A program made the position numbers and the translations under genes. A stretch of 64,000 nucleotides of DNA from JAUUSJ01 sp964439395 (GTDB lineage: Bacteria > Bacillota > Clostridia > Lachnospirales > Lachnospiraceae), in contig CAYTNV010000002.1 in the NCBI GenBank assembly GCA_964439395.1, positions 62,001-126,000 of the forward strand. Reading direction: 5' to 3'. A model generated the notes under the pieces. It searched no databases. It saw only the letters and a program-made list of their open reading frames with translations, and was not told the DNA's origin. The first letter of the stretch is position 1. Each line of letters begins with the position of its first letter. Shown piece by piece: positions 31,972 to 41,133 of the stretch.

Positions 31972-33975
31972 ATGCTAAAAAGAGAGATATTTGAGACGAG
32001 ACTAAAAGAACATATAGATGAACTTAGAGAAATCTATATGTATTTGTACGACGATGAGGAGATGTTTCAATCACTCTGTGAAAATATGAGATATTTTTAC
32101 GAGCAAAGATCCGAGCAATTACGAGAGAATGACAGCAAAAAAGAGAAGGATAGAGATTGGTACAAGAAAAATGATATACTTGGCATGATGTTCTATATAG
32201 ATAATTTTGCAAAAAATTTAAATGGTATATCTGAGAAAATTTCTTATTTCCAGAAGGCAAATATAAATTATATTCATTTAATGCCATTTTTAGATTCTCC
32301 AGATGAAAAGTCTGACGGCGGATATGCGGTGTCAGATTTTAGAAAGGTGAACGAGAAATTTGGGACGATACAAGACCTTATAAATTTAACTCAGAAATGT
32401 CATGAGAAGGGAATTTATGTCAGCATGGATTTTGTGATGAATCATACTTCTGATGATCATGAATGGGCTAAGAAGGCAAGAGAAGGATTGGCAGAATATC
32501 AAGATAGATATTATTTTTTTGATAATTATGCGATGCCAGCTTTATATGAGAGAACTATGCCTCAGGTATTTCCAACGACTGCACCTGGTAATTTTACATG
32601 GCTTCGTGAGCTTCAAAGTTATGTTATGACAACATTTTATCCGTATCAATGGGATTTAAATTATAATAATCCTATTGTGTTTAATGAGATGATGAGCAAT
32701 TTCCTTTATTGGGCGAATTGCGGCATTGATATTATGCGAATTGACGCAGTCCCATATATTTGGAAGGAGATAAATACGCCTTGTCGAAATCTTCCGCAAG
32801 TACATATGCTTGTGCGAATGATGCGTATTATCGATGAGATTGTCTGCCCAAGTGTTTTATTACTTGGGGAAGTCGTGATGGAGCCAGAGAAAGTAGTTCC
32901 TTATTTTGGTACTGTAGAGAAACCAGAATGTCATATATTGTATAATGTCACAACAATGGCAACGATATGGAATACAGTAGCTACAAGAGATACGAGATTA
33001 CTAAAAAATCAATTGGATTTTGTTTGCAAACTTCCAAAGGACTTTGTATTTCTCAATTATCTGAGATGTCATGATGATATCGGATGGGGATTAGATTATA
33101 ATATACTTCGCAGTTGGGGAATGGAGGAAATCCCTCATAAGCAGTATCTTAATGATTTCTTTACAGGAAAAGTAGCAGGAAGCTTTAGCTGCGGAGAATT
33201 ATATAATGAAAGTCTGTACTTTAATGATGCAAGAGTTTGTGCGACGACGGCGTCTATGTGCGGAATTGAGAAGGCGTTAAAGGAGAAGAAGGAAGAGCAG
33301 CTTGATATGGCAATTCAACTAGATACGATGTTACACGCTTTTATGCTCATGCAGTCTGGAATTCCAGTTTTGTACAGTGGAGATGAGATTGGTCAGTTAA
33401 ACGATTATTCTTATAAGAATGACTTGAAGAAAAGAAGAGATTCTAGATGGGTTCATCGCACGAAAATGGATTGGGAGGCAGTAAGTAAAATCGACGATAT
33501 AACGACTATACAGGGCAGAATTTTTAAAAATTTACAAAAATTAGAAGAGATTCGAAAAAAGGAGAAAGTTTATAATTCTAACTCGAATTATTATACTGTG
33601 TCAACATGGGATGATTGTCTACTTTGTATTGTGAGAGAGGATGAGAAAGATAAAATTATCGGACTTTTCAACTTTAGTGAGGAGAAAAAGACAGCGTGGA
33701 TTGATGAGCAAGATGACTTATATCGCAATATTTATACAGATGAGGTCGTTAGAGCGTCTGCTCTTACTTTGGAACCGTATCAATTTTTGCTTCTTAAAAG
33801 AATGAATTTAGCCAAACCAAAGGTTAAAACGACTGTTTCTCAAAAACCAAAGGGATTAAAGGCAGGCCCCCCAAAGGGAGTGAAACCTAAAATGTGGAAG
33901 CCACCAGTCTATCAGCCAAAGAAAGAAGAAAAGAAGACCGAGAAAAAATCTGTTCCTAAAAAGAATAAAAAATAA
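31972..33975 (+). CDS. GH13 amylosucrase-like enzyme
   Basis: A 667-residue glycoside hydrolase family 13 protein. Its opening helical region (about 1-85) and barrel resemble amylosucrases, which build alpha-1,4-glucan from sucrose. Visible motifs are DFVMNHTSDDHEWA (region I), GIDIMRIDAVPYIWK with the nucleophile Asp (II), LLGEVVM with the acid Glu (III) and RCHDDIGW (IV). HDDIGW is typical of amylosucrase. No signal peptide is present, so it acts in the cytoplasm. After the beta domain comes an unusual lysine- and proline-rich tail (about 620-667). Specificity (sucrose, glucosylglycerol or other) is not certain. Confidence 0.85.
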   Translation: MLKREIFETRLKEHIDELREIYMYLYDDEEMFQSLCENMRYFYEQRSEQLRENDSKKEKDRDWYKKNDILGMMFYIDNFAKNLNGISEKISYFQKANINYIHLMPFLDSPDEKSDGGYAVSDFRKVNEKFGTIQDLINLTQKCHEKGIYVSMDFVMNHTSDDHEWAKKAREGLAEYQDRYYFFDNYAMPALYERTMPQVFPTTAPGNFTWLRELQSYVMTTFYPYQWDLNYNNPIVFNEMMSNFLYWANCGIDIMRIDAVPYIWKEINTPCRNLPQVHMLVRMMRIIDEIVCPSVLLLGEVVMEPEKVVPYFGTVEKPECHILYNVTTMATIWNTVATRDTRLLKNQLDFVCKLPKDFVFLNYLRCHDDIGWGLDYNILRSWGMEEIPHKQYLNDFFTGKVAGSFSCGELYNESLYFNDARVCATTASMCGIEKALKEKKEEQLDMAIQLDTMLHAFMLMQSGIPVLYSGDEIGQLNDYSYKNDLKKRRDSRWVHRTKMDWEAVSKIDDITTIQGRIFKNLQKLEEIRKKEKVYNSNSNYYTVSTWDDCLLCIVREDEKDKIIGLFNFSEEKKTAWIDEQDDLYRNIYTDEVVRASALTLEPYQFLLLKRMNLAKPKVKTTVSQKPKGLKAGPPKGVKPKMWKPPVYQPKKEEKKTEKKSVPKKNKK

Positions 33976-33980
33976 GAGAA

Positions 33981-34085
33981 AAGGGACTATCGGGAAATAA
34001 ATTTTTCATACCAAATATAAATGATTTTGAAAAGATTTTATATTATATTTGTTTGAGATTTTATATTTTCCGATAGCCCCTTTTT
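33981..34085 (+). terminator. Terminator with a long loop after the GH13 gene
   Basis: AAGGGACTATCGGGAAATA at 33981-33999 pairs with TATTTTCCGATAG and CCCC at about 34063-34080 with single mismatches, followed by five T. The loop is about 60 bases and AT-rich. Confidence 0.75.
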
Positions 34086-34181
34086 GTACCTTAGGAAAAT
34101 CTGGCTTGTTATTCTAGAAAAAGAATGGTATGATTTTAAAAGATGTATTTTATAAAAAATAAAAAGGGGAGGAATTGTTAA

Positions 34182-35288
34182 ATGAGTCAAAAAAGAAGAA
34201 TTTATATATTAGTATTCATTTTTTGTCTAAGTTGTATTATTTTTGTAAAACCATCGAACGCAGCTAGCATAAAATTAAATAAGACAAAAAAGACAATTGG
34301 AGTGGGAGATACGTATCAATTAAAGGTATCTGGAACAAAAAAGGAAATAAATTGGACAGTAGAGTCTTCATCCATTGCCAAGGTGAGCAAAAATGGAAAG
34401 GTGACAGGAAAGAAAACAGGAACAACGACAGTGACAGCAAAGATTGGAAAGAAAAAATTGACTTGTAAAATTACCGTACATAATCATAAATATACAAAAA
34501 AGGTGACAACGAAGGCGACATGCACGAAAAAAGGAGTGGAAACATATACTTGTTCTTGTGGAAAATCCTATACAAAGAACATTCCCAAAAAGGAACATGT
34601 GGCAGGAAAATATACAATAGTTCAAAAAGCAACAAAGACAAAAGATGGCTTAAAAGTGAAGAAATGTATAAACTGTAATAAGATTATGAAAAAAAAGACA
34701 ATCTTGAGTACTGATAAACAAAAAGAGCAAGATTTTGTGGCGAAATATTTGAAAGATAAAAAAACAGAACAGGTTATTATCGTAAAATATGAGGGAGGTT
34801 CCAATGCTACTTTAAGTTTTCATCAAAAAGGCAGTGATGGACTTTGGAGTCAGGTACTTTCCACTTATGCATATTTAGGATGGAATGGAATTAATAAGCA
34901 AAAAGAGGGAGATGGAAAAACTCCAACGGGAATATTTGAAATCAAATCTGCTTTTGGAATTAAAGCAAATCCTGGCACGAGTCTTCCGTACACAAAGTTA
35001 ACAGATACGATGTACTGGTGTGAAGATAGAGCTTATTACAATACATTGGTAGATGTAAGTAAAATAAATCATAATTGTAGTGGAGAGCATTTAAAAAGAT
35101 ATACAGGATACTATAATTATAGTATGGTTATCGACTATAATAGTGAATGTACGTATGGAAAGGGAAGTGCTATTTTCTTACACTGTGCAGTAAAGAAAAA
35201 TACAAGTGGCTGTGTTGCAATTCCAGAGAGTAAACTGATTACAATTTTGAAGAAAGCAAAGTCAGGTATTAAAATAGTAATAAAGTAA
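34182..35288 (+). CDS. Secreted L,D-transpeptidase-like protein with Ig-like domain
   Basis: A 368-residue exported protein. A signal peptide (about 1-27, ending SNA) leads into a bacterial Ig-like (Big2) domain, about 28-103 (KTIGVGDTYQLKVSG, WTVESSSIAKVSKNGKV, TGTTTVTAKIG). Next is a Cys-containing segment of the type ATCTKKGVETYTCSCGKSY, with a second copy reduced to KKCINCNKI (about 104-172). The C-terminal catalytic part has IFLHCAVKKNTSGCVAI, matching the H-x-S-x-GC core of YkuD/ErfK L,D-transpeptidases, Cys at about residue 346. It probably binds and cross-links or modifies the wall. The protein is very lysine-rich. Confidence 0.82.
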   Translation: MSQKRRIYILVFIFCLSCIIFVKPSNAASIKLNKTKKTIGVGDTYQLKVSGTKKEINWTVESSSIAKVSKNGKVTGKKTGTTTVTAKIGKKKLTCKITVHNHKYTKKVTTKATCTKKGVETYTCSCGKSYTKNIPKKEHVAGKYTIVQKATKTKDGLKVKKCINCNKIMKKKTILSTDKQKEQDFVAKYLKDKKTEQVIIVKYEGGSNATLSFHQKGSDGLWSQVLSTYAYLGWNGINKQKEGDGKTPTGIFEIKSAFGIKANPGTSLPYTKLTDTMYWCEDRAYYNTLVDVSKINHNCSGEHLKRYTGYYNYSMVIDYNSECTYGKGSAIFLHCAVKKNTSGCVAIPESKLITILKKAKSGIKIVIK

Positions 35289-35404
35289 AGAAAGTAGCTA
35301 TGTTTTATATTTATTGTATTTTAGATAGACGAAAACAATATTTCGGAAAAGAGTTTTTGATAGTACTAGATATTTAAAATATAAAAAGACAAAGGAGAAG
35401 AAAG

Positions 35405-36265
35405 ATGGCAGATGATATTTTAACCACAGGAGATGTTCTAAAAGGACGCGGTGAAAGCATTCAGACAGATACGCCAAAGGGGTTTAAAAATATAAACTGG
35501 GATGCAAAAAAGAATCGCAAGAAGTCTCCAACTGTACCAGGACTTAAAAATCCTTTGGCAGAGGAAGTGCAGTCTCTGAAAAGAGAAAAGCAGCAAATGC
35601 AAGAAGAGATGGTGTCTTTAAGGGATGAAAATGAGAAGAATATTCAACAATTGGAAAATCTAAGAGGCATTCAATCTGAGCTTGAGAGTCAAATAAAACT
35701 GATAAAAGAAAATAGTCAAAAAGAAAAGACAGAGCTGCAAAGACAGTTGGATATTGCCAAGCATGCTGGTGCCAGAGAGAAGGAAGGATTGCAAAGACAG
35801 CTGGAGTATAATAAAGCGACGAGCAATCGAGAAAAAAGTCAGATGACAGCAGAGCTCTCTGAGACAAAAAAACAGCTAAAAGACCAAGCTGTGAAGATAC
35901 AAGGTATGGAAAGTGAAAGACAAACACTTCAAAAAGAGATACAAAGGCTGGAGGAAAGTATAAAAGAACAAAAAAAGAAAGTAGAAAACGAGAAACAAGC
36001 AAAAGATAAAGAAAAGATAAGATTGCAAGAAGAAGGAAAGGGGCTAAATATAGAGTTATCTAAAAAGCAAAGAGAGCTTGAGAAAATCCAAAAAGATTTA
36101 GCTGATAGAGAAAATGATTATGATATATTAGGAAGAACTAGCAAGTCAGAGCTTGAAAGGGCAAATAAAATGCGTTATATTTGGGCGATTATTGGTGTCT
36201 TACTCGGTGTATTTGGTGGAGTAATTTGGGAGAGTATGGCCCATATTTCTACAATGTTTATGTAA
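35405..36265 (+). CDS. Coiled-coil protein with a C-terminal membrane anchor, function unknown
   Basis: I do not recognise this 286-residue protein. The first 50 residues are polar. Residues 50-250 are an almost unbroken charged coiled coil rich in Lys, Glu and Gln with internal similarity (KTELQRQLDIAKHAGAREKEGLQRQLEYNKATS contains two copies of an LQRQL unit). A single hydrophobic segment close to the C-terminus (YIWAIIGVLLGVFGGVIW) should anchor it as a tail-anchored membrane protein with the coil in the cytoplasm. No signal peptide is seen. It lies between an envelope enzyme and a peptidase, 18 bases before the latter. A scaffold role is possible but unproven. Confidence 0.8.
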   Translation: MADDILTTGDVLKGRGESIQTDTPKGFKNINWDAKKNRKKSPTVPGLKNPLAEEVQSLKREKQQMQEEMVSLRDENEKNIQQLENLRGIQSELESQIKLIKENSQKEKTELQRQLDIAKHAGAREKEGLQRQLEYNKATSNREKSQMTAELSETKKQLKDQAVKIQGMESERQTLQKEIQRLEESIKEQKKKVENEKQAKDKEKIRLQEEGKGLNIELSKKQRELEKIQKDLADRENDYDILGRTSKSELERANKMRYIWAIIGVLLGVFGGVIWESMAHISTMFM

Positions 36266-36283
36266 AGAGAGGTCAAAAGAAAG

Positions 36284-37354
36284 ATGGAAAGATTAAATAG
36301 AACAAGGGCGATTTTAGAAGAATTAAAATTAGATGCTATCTTAGTGACAAGTCCTTATAATATGCGATATATTAGTGGATTTGCAGGAGGAGAGGGACTT
36401 TTATATATCACAAGAGAAAAGAGTATTTTATTTACAGACTCTAGATATACGATTCAGGCAAAGGAAGAGTCTAAGACATTTACGGTGGTGGAAAGTGCAA
36501 GTCAGTCTAAGACAGTTCAGCAATTAACGGTTTTATTTGAGGAAGATAAGATTGAGTCTGTAGGTTTGGAAGATGAGGTGCTTACTTATAAAGAAGCGAG
36601 AGCTTATATGGATATCTCTGATAAAATGCATTGGGTTGGACTTGAGAGTAGATTAGAAAAGCTTCGTATTATTAAGACAGAGGATGAATTGCAAAAATTA
36701 GAAAAAGCAGAAGGTATCGGTGATGCGGCATTTTCCCATATTTTAACAGTTATTAAACCTGGAATTACTGAGCTTGAAATTGCAGCAGAGCTTGAGTATT
36801 TTATGAAAAAGAATGGAGCATTGAAGACAAGTTTTGATACAATTATTGCCTCAGGTATTCATTCTTCTATGCCACATGCAATTCCAACTACGAAGAAGAT
36901 TGAGACTGGAGATTTTGTTACAATGGATTTTGGATGTATGGTGGATGGATATTGTTCCGATATGACAAGGACAATTGTTGTCGGCAAGGCAAATGAGAAG
37001 CAAAGAGAAATTTATCATATAGTTTTGAAAGCTCAGCTGGAATCTTTGGCAGCTGTAAAAGCGGGAGTAAAGGGAGCTGAAATTGATGCCATTGCTAGAA
37101 AAATTATCAGTGATGCTGGATATGGAGATTGCTTTGGACATGGTCTTGGACATAGCGTTGGTTTATTCATCCATGAGGAACCAAGATTTTCTCCGACATG
37201 TGAAGAGATTATAAAGCCAAATACAATTATGACAGTGGAGCCAGGAATTTATGTGGGCGGCTTTGGCGGCGTCCGTATTGAGGATATGATTGTTGTGACA
37301 GAGGATGGTTATCGAAATTTTGCACATTCTGAGAAAAGTTTAATTGAGTTATAG
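36284..37354 (+). CDS. Xaa-Pro dipeptidase/aminopeptidase, M24 family
   Basis: A 356-residue cytoplasmic metallopeptidase that removes residues before proline. The creatinase N-terminal domain (about 1-125) leads into the pita-bread domain. Metal ligands are visible in MDFGCMVDGYCSDMTRT (two Asp), GHGLGHSVGLFIHE (His), MTVEPGIYVGGFGG (Glu) and VRIEDMIVV (Glu). The length fits the YqhT/PepQ-like Firmicute group. It follows the coiled-coil gene by 18 bases with GAGAGG as ribosome binding site, and a 289-base gap separates it from uppP. Confidence 0.93.
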   Translation: MERLNRTRAILEELKLDAILVTSPYNMRYISGFAGGEGLLYITREKSILFTDSRYTIQAKEESKTFTVVESASQSKTVQQLTVLFEEDKIESVGLEDEVLTYKEARAYMDISDKMHWVGLESRLEKLRIIKTEDELQKLEKAEGIGDAAFSHILTVIKPGITELEIAAELEYFMKKNGALKTSFDTIIASGIHSSMPHAIPTTKKIETGDFVTMDFGCMVDGYCSDMTRTIVVGKANEKQREIYHIVLKAQLESLAAVKAGVKGAEIDAIARKIISDAGYGDCFGHGLGHSVGLFIHEEPRFSPTCEEIIKPNTIMTVEPGIYVGGFGGVRIEDMIVVTEDGYRNFAHSEKSLIEL

Positions 37355-37591
37355 AAAATTTTCTAAAACTATATAAATTTTACTTAGTATATTTTTATGA
37401 GATTAGATGTAATAGAGACTTGATTTTTTTGTCGTTTCTATGTATGATAAAGAATGTATTTGTTACAAAAGTTTTAACATATTGTGTTGAGAATGTTTTA
37501 CTTTTATTAGGTAGAGAAAAATCTATTCAAAAAATAGGATAGATTAGGAATAAACCAAACCTAATTATAAGTTATCTTATATTTAAGAATG

Positions 37592-37608
37592 TCGAGACAT
37601 TCTAGAAC
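37592..37608. promoter_or_regulatory. Palindrome before uppP
   Basis: GAATGTC-GA-GACATTC (about 37589-37605, core coordinates approximate) is a perfect 7-base inverted repeat about 40 bases before the uppP start. The same 11-mer GAATGTCGAGA recurs just after uppP at about 38488. The rest of the 289-base pepP-uppP gap is AT-rich, with no promoter that I would defend. Confidence 0.35.
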
Positions 37609-37643
37609 ATACATTAAAAAGAAAGATAAAAGGAGAAGAGAAA

Positions 37644-38477
37644 ATGACAGCAACCATTATGATTGAAGTAATAAAGGCGGTCATCCTTGGTGTCGTAGAG
37701 GGTATTACGGAGTGGCTTCCGATTAGTAGTACTGGTCATATGATTTTAGTTGATGAGTTTTTACAATTAAATCTCTCGGATGAATTTAAAGAGATGTTTT
37801 TTGTAGTCATTCAGCTAGGGGCTATTTTGGCAGTATGTGTTTTGTATTTTAATAAGTTAAATCCGTTTGCTCTTAGTAAGACAAGGGAAGAAAAGAAAGA
37901 GACATGGAATATTTGGGGTAAAGTTATCGTGGGCTGCTTACCAGCAGCAGTTATTGGAATTCCACTTAATGATTGGATTGATAAAGTTTTTTATAATTGG
38001 AAGGTAGTAGCGGGAACCCTTATTATCTATGGTATTTTATTTATTGTCGTAGAAAATTATGTGGAGTTTAGAAGACCAAAGGTGAGAGATTTTGATCAGC
38101 TTACATATAAGCTAGCCCTTGCTATCGGTATATTTCAGATTCTTGCATTAATTCCAGGAACATCGAGATCAGGTGCCACGATTTTGGGGGCAGTTTTGCT
38201 TGGATGTAGCAGATTTGTAGCGGCAGAGTACTCGTTCTTCTTGTCTATTCCAGTTATGTTTGGTGCAAGTATGATAAAGATAGTGAAGTTTGGACTTACT
38301 TTTAGAAAGTTAGAACTATTAATTTTGGGTGTCGGATGTCTAGTGGCGTTTGTTGTGTCTATTATCGCAATTAAATTCTTGATGAGTTATATTAAGAATA
38401 ATGATTTTAGAGCGTTTGGTGTTTATCGAATTATTATTGGTATTTTTGTTATCGTTTATTTTTTATTTTTTATTTAA
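37644..38477 (+). CDS. uppP: Undecaprenyl-diphosphatase (BacA/UppP)
   Basis: UppP dephosphorylates undecaprenyl pyrophosphate so the lipid carrier can be reused in wall synthesis, and its level affects bacitracin resistance. The 277-residue polytopic protein carries both family signatures: GITEWLPISSTGHM near residue 23 and LIPGTSRSGATI near residue 170. Eight hydrophobic segments are visible. The ribosome binding site is AAAGGAGAAG. It is a single-gene unit closed by a terminator. Confidence 0.96.
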   Translation: MTATIMIEVIKAVILGVVEGITEWLPISSTGHMILVDEFLQLNLSDEFKEMFFVVIQLGAILAVCVLYFNKLNPFALSKTREEKKETWNIWGKVIVGCLPAAVIGIPLNDWIDKVFYNWKVVAGTLIIYGILFIVVENYVEFRRPKVRDFDQLTYKLALAIGIFQILALIPGTSRSGATILGAVLLGCSRFVAAEYSFFLSIPVMFGASMIKIVKFGLTFRKLELLILGVGCLVAFVVSIIAIKFLMSYIKNNDFRAFGVYRIIIGIFVIVYFLFFI

Positions 38478-38483
38478 AGATAG

Positions 38484-38523
38484 AGAGGAATGTCGAGATA
38501 GAAGGCATTCCTTTTTCTTTTTT
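38484..38523 (+). terminator. Terminator after uppP
   Basis: AGGAATG (38486-38492) pairs with CATTCCT (38506-38512), followed by a T-rich run. Confidence 0.85.
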
Positions 38524-38602
38524 GTGGGATATAGGATAGAATAAAGTAAAGTAGAAGTAGGGAACTTTTTATTTTGAGAGTAGAGAGGATTAAAATACTT
38601 AC

Positions 38603-38631
38603 TTGCAAAAACGTATATTGTACGATACAAT
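38603..38631 (+). promoter_or_regulatory. pyr operon promoter
   Basis: TTGCAA at 38603-38608 and TACAAT at 38626-38631, spacer 17. The predicted leader is only about 38 bases, too short for a PyrR-type attenuator. Confidence 0.8.
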
Positions 38632-38632
38632 A
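38616..38632. promoter_or_regulatory. Operator-like palindrome over the pyr -10 box
   Basis: TATTGTA-CGA-TACAATA is a perfect 7-base inverted repeat whose right half contains the -10 box of the pyrC promoter, so a protein bound here would block transcription. Confidence 0.5.
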
Positions 38633-38675
38633 AATGAGCAACACATTTTAGTGACAGAAAGGACGGAGTGCAAAA

Positions 38676-39953
38676 TTGAAGATTTTGATTCAAAATGGTA
38701 GACTTTTGGACCCTGCATCAGGAATAGATCAGATTATGGATCTGCTTATAGAGGATAAGCAGATTATAAAAAGAGGAGAGAATTTGACTGAGGAGGTAGA
38801 GCAAGTAATTGATGCAAGTGGATGCTTTGTAATGCCAGGACTTATTGACCTCCATGTGCATCTTCGAGATCCAGGACTTACGTATAAAGAAGATATTGAG
38901 ACCGGAACGAGGGCGGCGGCAAGAGGCGGCGTGACGACAATCTGTGCAATGCCAAATACAATGCCAGTTGTGGACTCTAAGGAAACATTGGAATATATTT
39001 ATAAAAAAGCAAGTGAGAAGGGCTCTGCCCGTGTATTACAGCTTGCTGCTTTTACAAAAGGTATGGAAGGAAAAGAGTTAGTTGATATCGATGAGATGAT
39101 TGAGGCTGGGGCTGCTGCTTTTAGTGAGGATGGCAAGAGTGTAATGGATATTTGCTTATATGAGAAAGCATTAGAAGAATTGGCTAAGAAAGATATGCTT
39201 GTGATGGCTCACTGTGAGGATAAGAATTTAGTTGGTAAAGGTGTACTCAATAAAGGAGTTGCCTCTGAAAAATATAATGTGCCAGGAATTGAAAATGCGG
39301 TAGAAGATATTATTACAGCGAGAGATATCTTCTTATCGAATGAGACAAGAGTACGTTTGCATCTTTGTCATTGCTCTACAAAGGGAGTTGTGGAGCTTCT
39401 TAAGATGGCAAAGGGTATGGGAATTCCAGTGACAGGCGAGGTTTGCCCACATCATTTTATTTTGACGGATGCGGATATTAAAGAAGCGGATGGAAATTAT
39501 AAGATGAATCCTCCTCTTCGTACAAGAGAAGATGTAGATGCCTTAATCGAGGGATTGCGAGATGGTATTTTAGATGCTATTTCTACAGACCATGCTCCTC
39601 ACCACGAATCGGAGAAGGGGTCTGATTTTACAAAATGTGCGTTTGGTATTGTTGGATTAGAGACAAGTGCCAGCTTGACTTACACATATTTGGTAAAAAC
39701 TGGTATATTAACACCTCTGCAGATGGTAGAAAAAATGAGTACCAATCCAGCAAAGATTTTAAAGAGAGATGATATCGGAAGTTTACAGGAAGGTAAAATT
39801 GCAGATATTATGATTTTTGATCCAAATATGGAGTATCAGATTGATAAAAATGAGTTTGCATCGAAAGCAAAGAATACACCTTTTGACGGTATGGATGTGA
39901 CAGGAAAGGTAAAGATGACAATTTTTGAGGGGAATATTGTATATGAAGCGTAG
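38676..39953 (+). CDS. pyrC: Dihydroorotase
   Basis: PyrC cyclises carbamoyl aspartate to dihydroorotate. The 425-residue class I enzyme starts with TTG, with GGACGGAG eight bases upstream. It shows the metal motif DLHVHLRDPG (about residues 59-68), GVTTICAMPNT, the further zinc ligands in HLCHCSTKG and VCPHHF, and STDHAPHH. It heads the unit pyrC-pyrF-pyrK-pyrD-pyrE; pyrB and carbamoyl phosphate synthase are not in the window. Confidence 0.97.
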   Translation: MKILIQNGRLLDPASGIDQIMDLLIEDKQIIKRGENLTEEVEQVIDASGCFVMPGLIDLHVHLRDPGLTYKEDIETGTRAAARGGVTTICAMPNTMPVVDSKETLEYIYKKASEKGSARVLQLAAFTKGMEGKELVDIDEMIEAGAAAFSEDGKSVMDICLYEKALEELAKKDMLVMAHCEDKNLVGKGVLNKGVASEKYNVPGIENAVEDIITARDIFLSNETRVRLHLCHCSTKGVVELLKMAKGMGIPVTGEVCPHHFILTDADIKEADGNYKMNPPLRTREDVDALIEGLRDGILDAISTDHAPHHESEKGSDFTKCAFGIVGLETSASLTYTYLVKTGILTPLQMVEKMSTNPAKILKRDDIGSLQEGKIADIMIFDPNMEYQIDKNEFASKAKNTPFDGMDVTGKVKMTIFEGNIVYEA

Positions 39954-40066
39954 CAAGTAATGGGGAAACTGGTTTGCAAAATATGATATATTTTTAGTAG
40001 ATAAATCGTGCCAATCAATATAGAAAGCTCTAATAAAGATGAAGAGAAAACTGGAGGAAAAAAGAG

Positions 40067-40990
40067 ATGATTAATGAGTTGGTAAGCAAAATAAAAAAAA
40101 TGGAGGCACCTATTGTAGTTGGACTTGATCCAATGTTAAACTATGTACCAGAATGTATAAAAGAAGCAGCTTTTAAAGAGTATGGACAGACTCTAAAGGG
40201 AGCTGGTGAGGCAATTTGGCAGTATAATAAGGGGATTATTGATCAGATTTATGATTTAGTTCCAGCTGTAAAACCTCAGATTGCGATGTATGAGCAATTT
40301 GGTATCGAGGGGCTTTTGGCATTCCAAAAAACTTGTGATTATGCTAAGGAAAAAGGACTAGTTATTATCGGTGATATCAAGAGAGGAGATATTGGCTCTA
40401 CATCCGCTGCCTATGCAGTTGGACATGTGGGACATGTTCAAGTTGGAGAGAATAAATTCCAAAGTTTTAACGAGGACTTTGTCACAGTGAATCCATACCT
40501 TGGAAGTGACGGAGTGAAACCTTTTATCGATGTTTGTAAAGAAGAGAAAAAGGGAATTTTCGTACTTGTAAAAACTTCTAATCCATCAAGTGGTGAGTTC
40601 CAAGATCAGGAAGTAAATGGAACACCTATTTATGAGATGGTTGCGAGAAAAGTTGACGAGTGGGGAAAAGACCATATGGGTGACGACTATAGTTATGTGG
40701 GAGCAGTAGTAGGAGCAACTTATCCAAAGATGGGTGAGATTTTGAGAAAGGTTATGCCAAAAAGCTATATTCTAGTGCCTGGATACGGTGCTCAGGGTGG
40801 AAAAGCAGAGGATTTAGCACCATTTTTTAATGAGGATGGACTTGGAGCAATCGTAAATTCTTCTAGAGGAATTATCGCAGCTTATAAACAAGAAAAATAC
40901 CAAAAATTTGGTGAGCAGGGATATGCAGAGGCTTCTAGAGCAGCAGTACTAGATATGAAGGAAGACTTAAAAATTGCTTGGATGAAATAA
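40067..40990 (+). CDS. pyrF: Orotidine 5'-phosphate decarboxylase, type 2
   Basis: PyrF decarboxylates OMP to UMP, the last step of the pathway. At 307 residues it belongs to the longer type 2 subgroup. The start VGLDPML and the catalytic Asp-Lys-Asp array in IGDIKRGDIGSTSAAYA (about 103-119) are clear, as are VNPYLGSDGV, VKTSNPSSGEF and the phosphate site VPGYGAQGG. The ribosome binding site is TGGAGG. It follows pyrC after 113 bases without a terminator. Confidence 0.96.
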   Translation: MINELVSKIKKMEAPIVVGLDPMLNYVPECIKEAAFKEYGQTLKGAGEAIWQYNKGIIDQIYDLVPAVKPQIAMYEQFGIEGLLAFQKTCDYAKEKGLVIIGDIKRGDIGSTSAAYAVGHVGHVQVGENKFQSFNEDFVTVNPYLGSDGVKPFIDVCKEEKKGIFVLVKTSNPSSGEFQDQEVNGTPIYEMVARKVDEWGKDHMGDDYSYVGAVVGATYPKMGEILRKVMPKSYILVPGYGAQGGKAEDLAPFFNEDGLGAIVNSSRGIIAAYKQEKYQKFGEQGYAEASRAAVLDMKEDLKIAWMK

Positions 40991-41133
40991 TTCATTTCTT
41001 ATGAAAAAGAAAAGTTGTTTTGACTCAAAGAGAATTATCGTATGCTTTTTTGGGATAAAAACTAATTTTTCGAATTAATGAAAGCTAGTGAGAAATTTTA
41101 ATACAACCAATAAAACAGAAAGGAAGAATCTAT

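Noticed and set aside
38463..38693. A 76-residue minus-strand ORF over the pyr promoter
   Set aside because: It overlaps the uppP terminator and the pyr promoter and lacks any protein-like composition.
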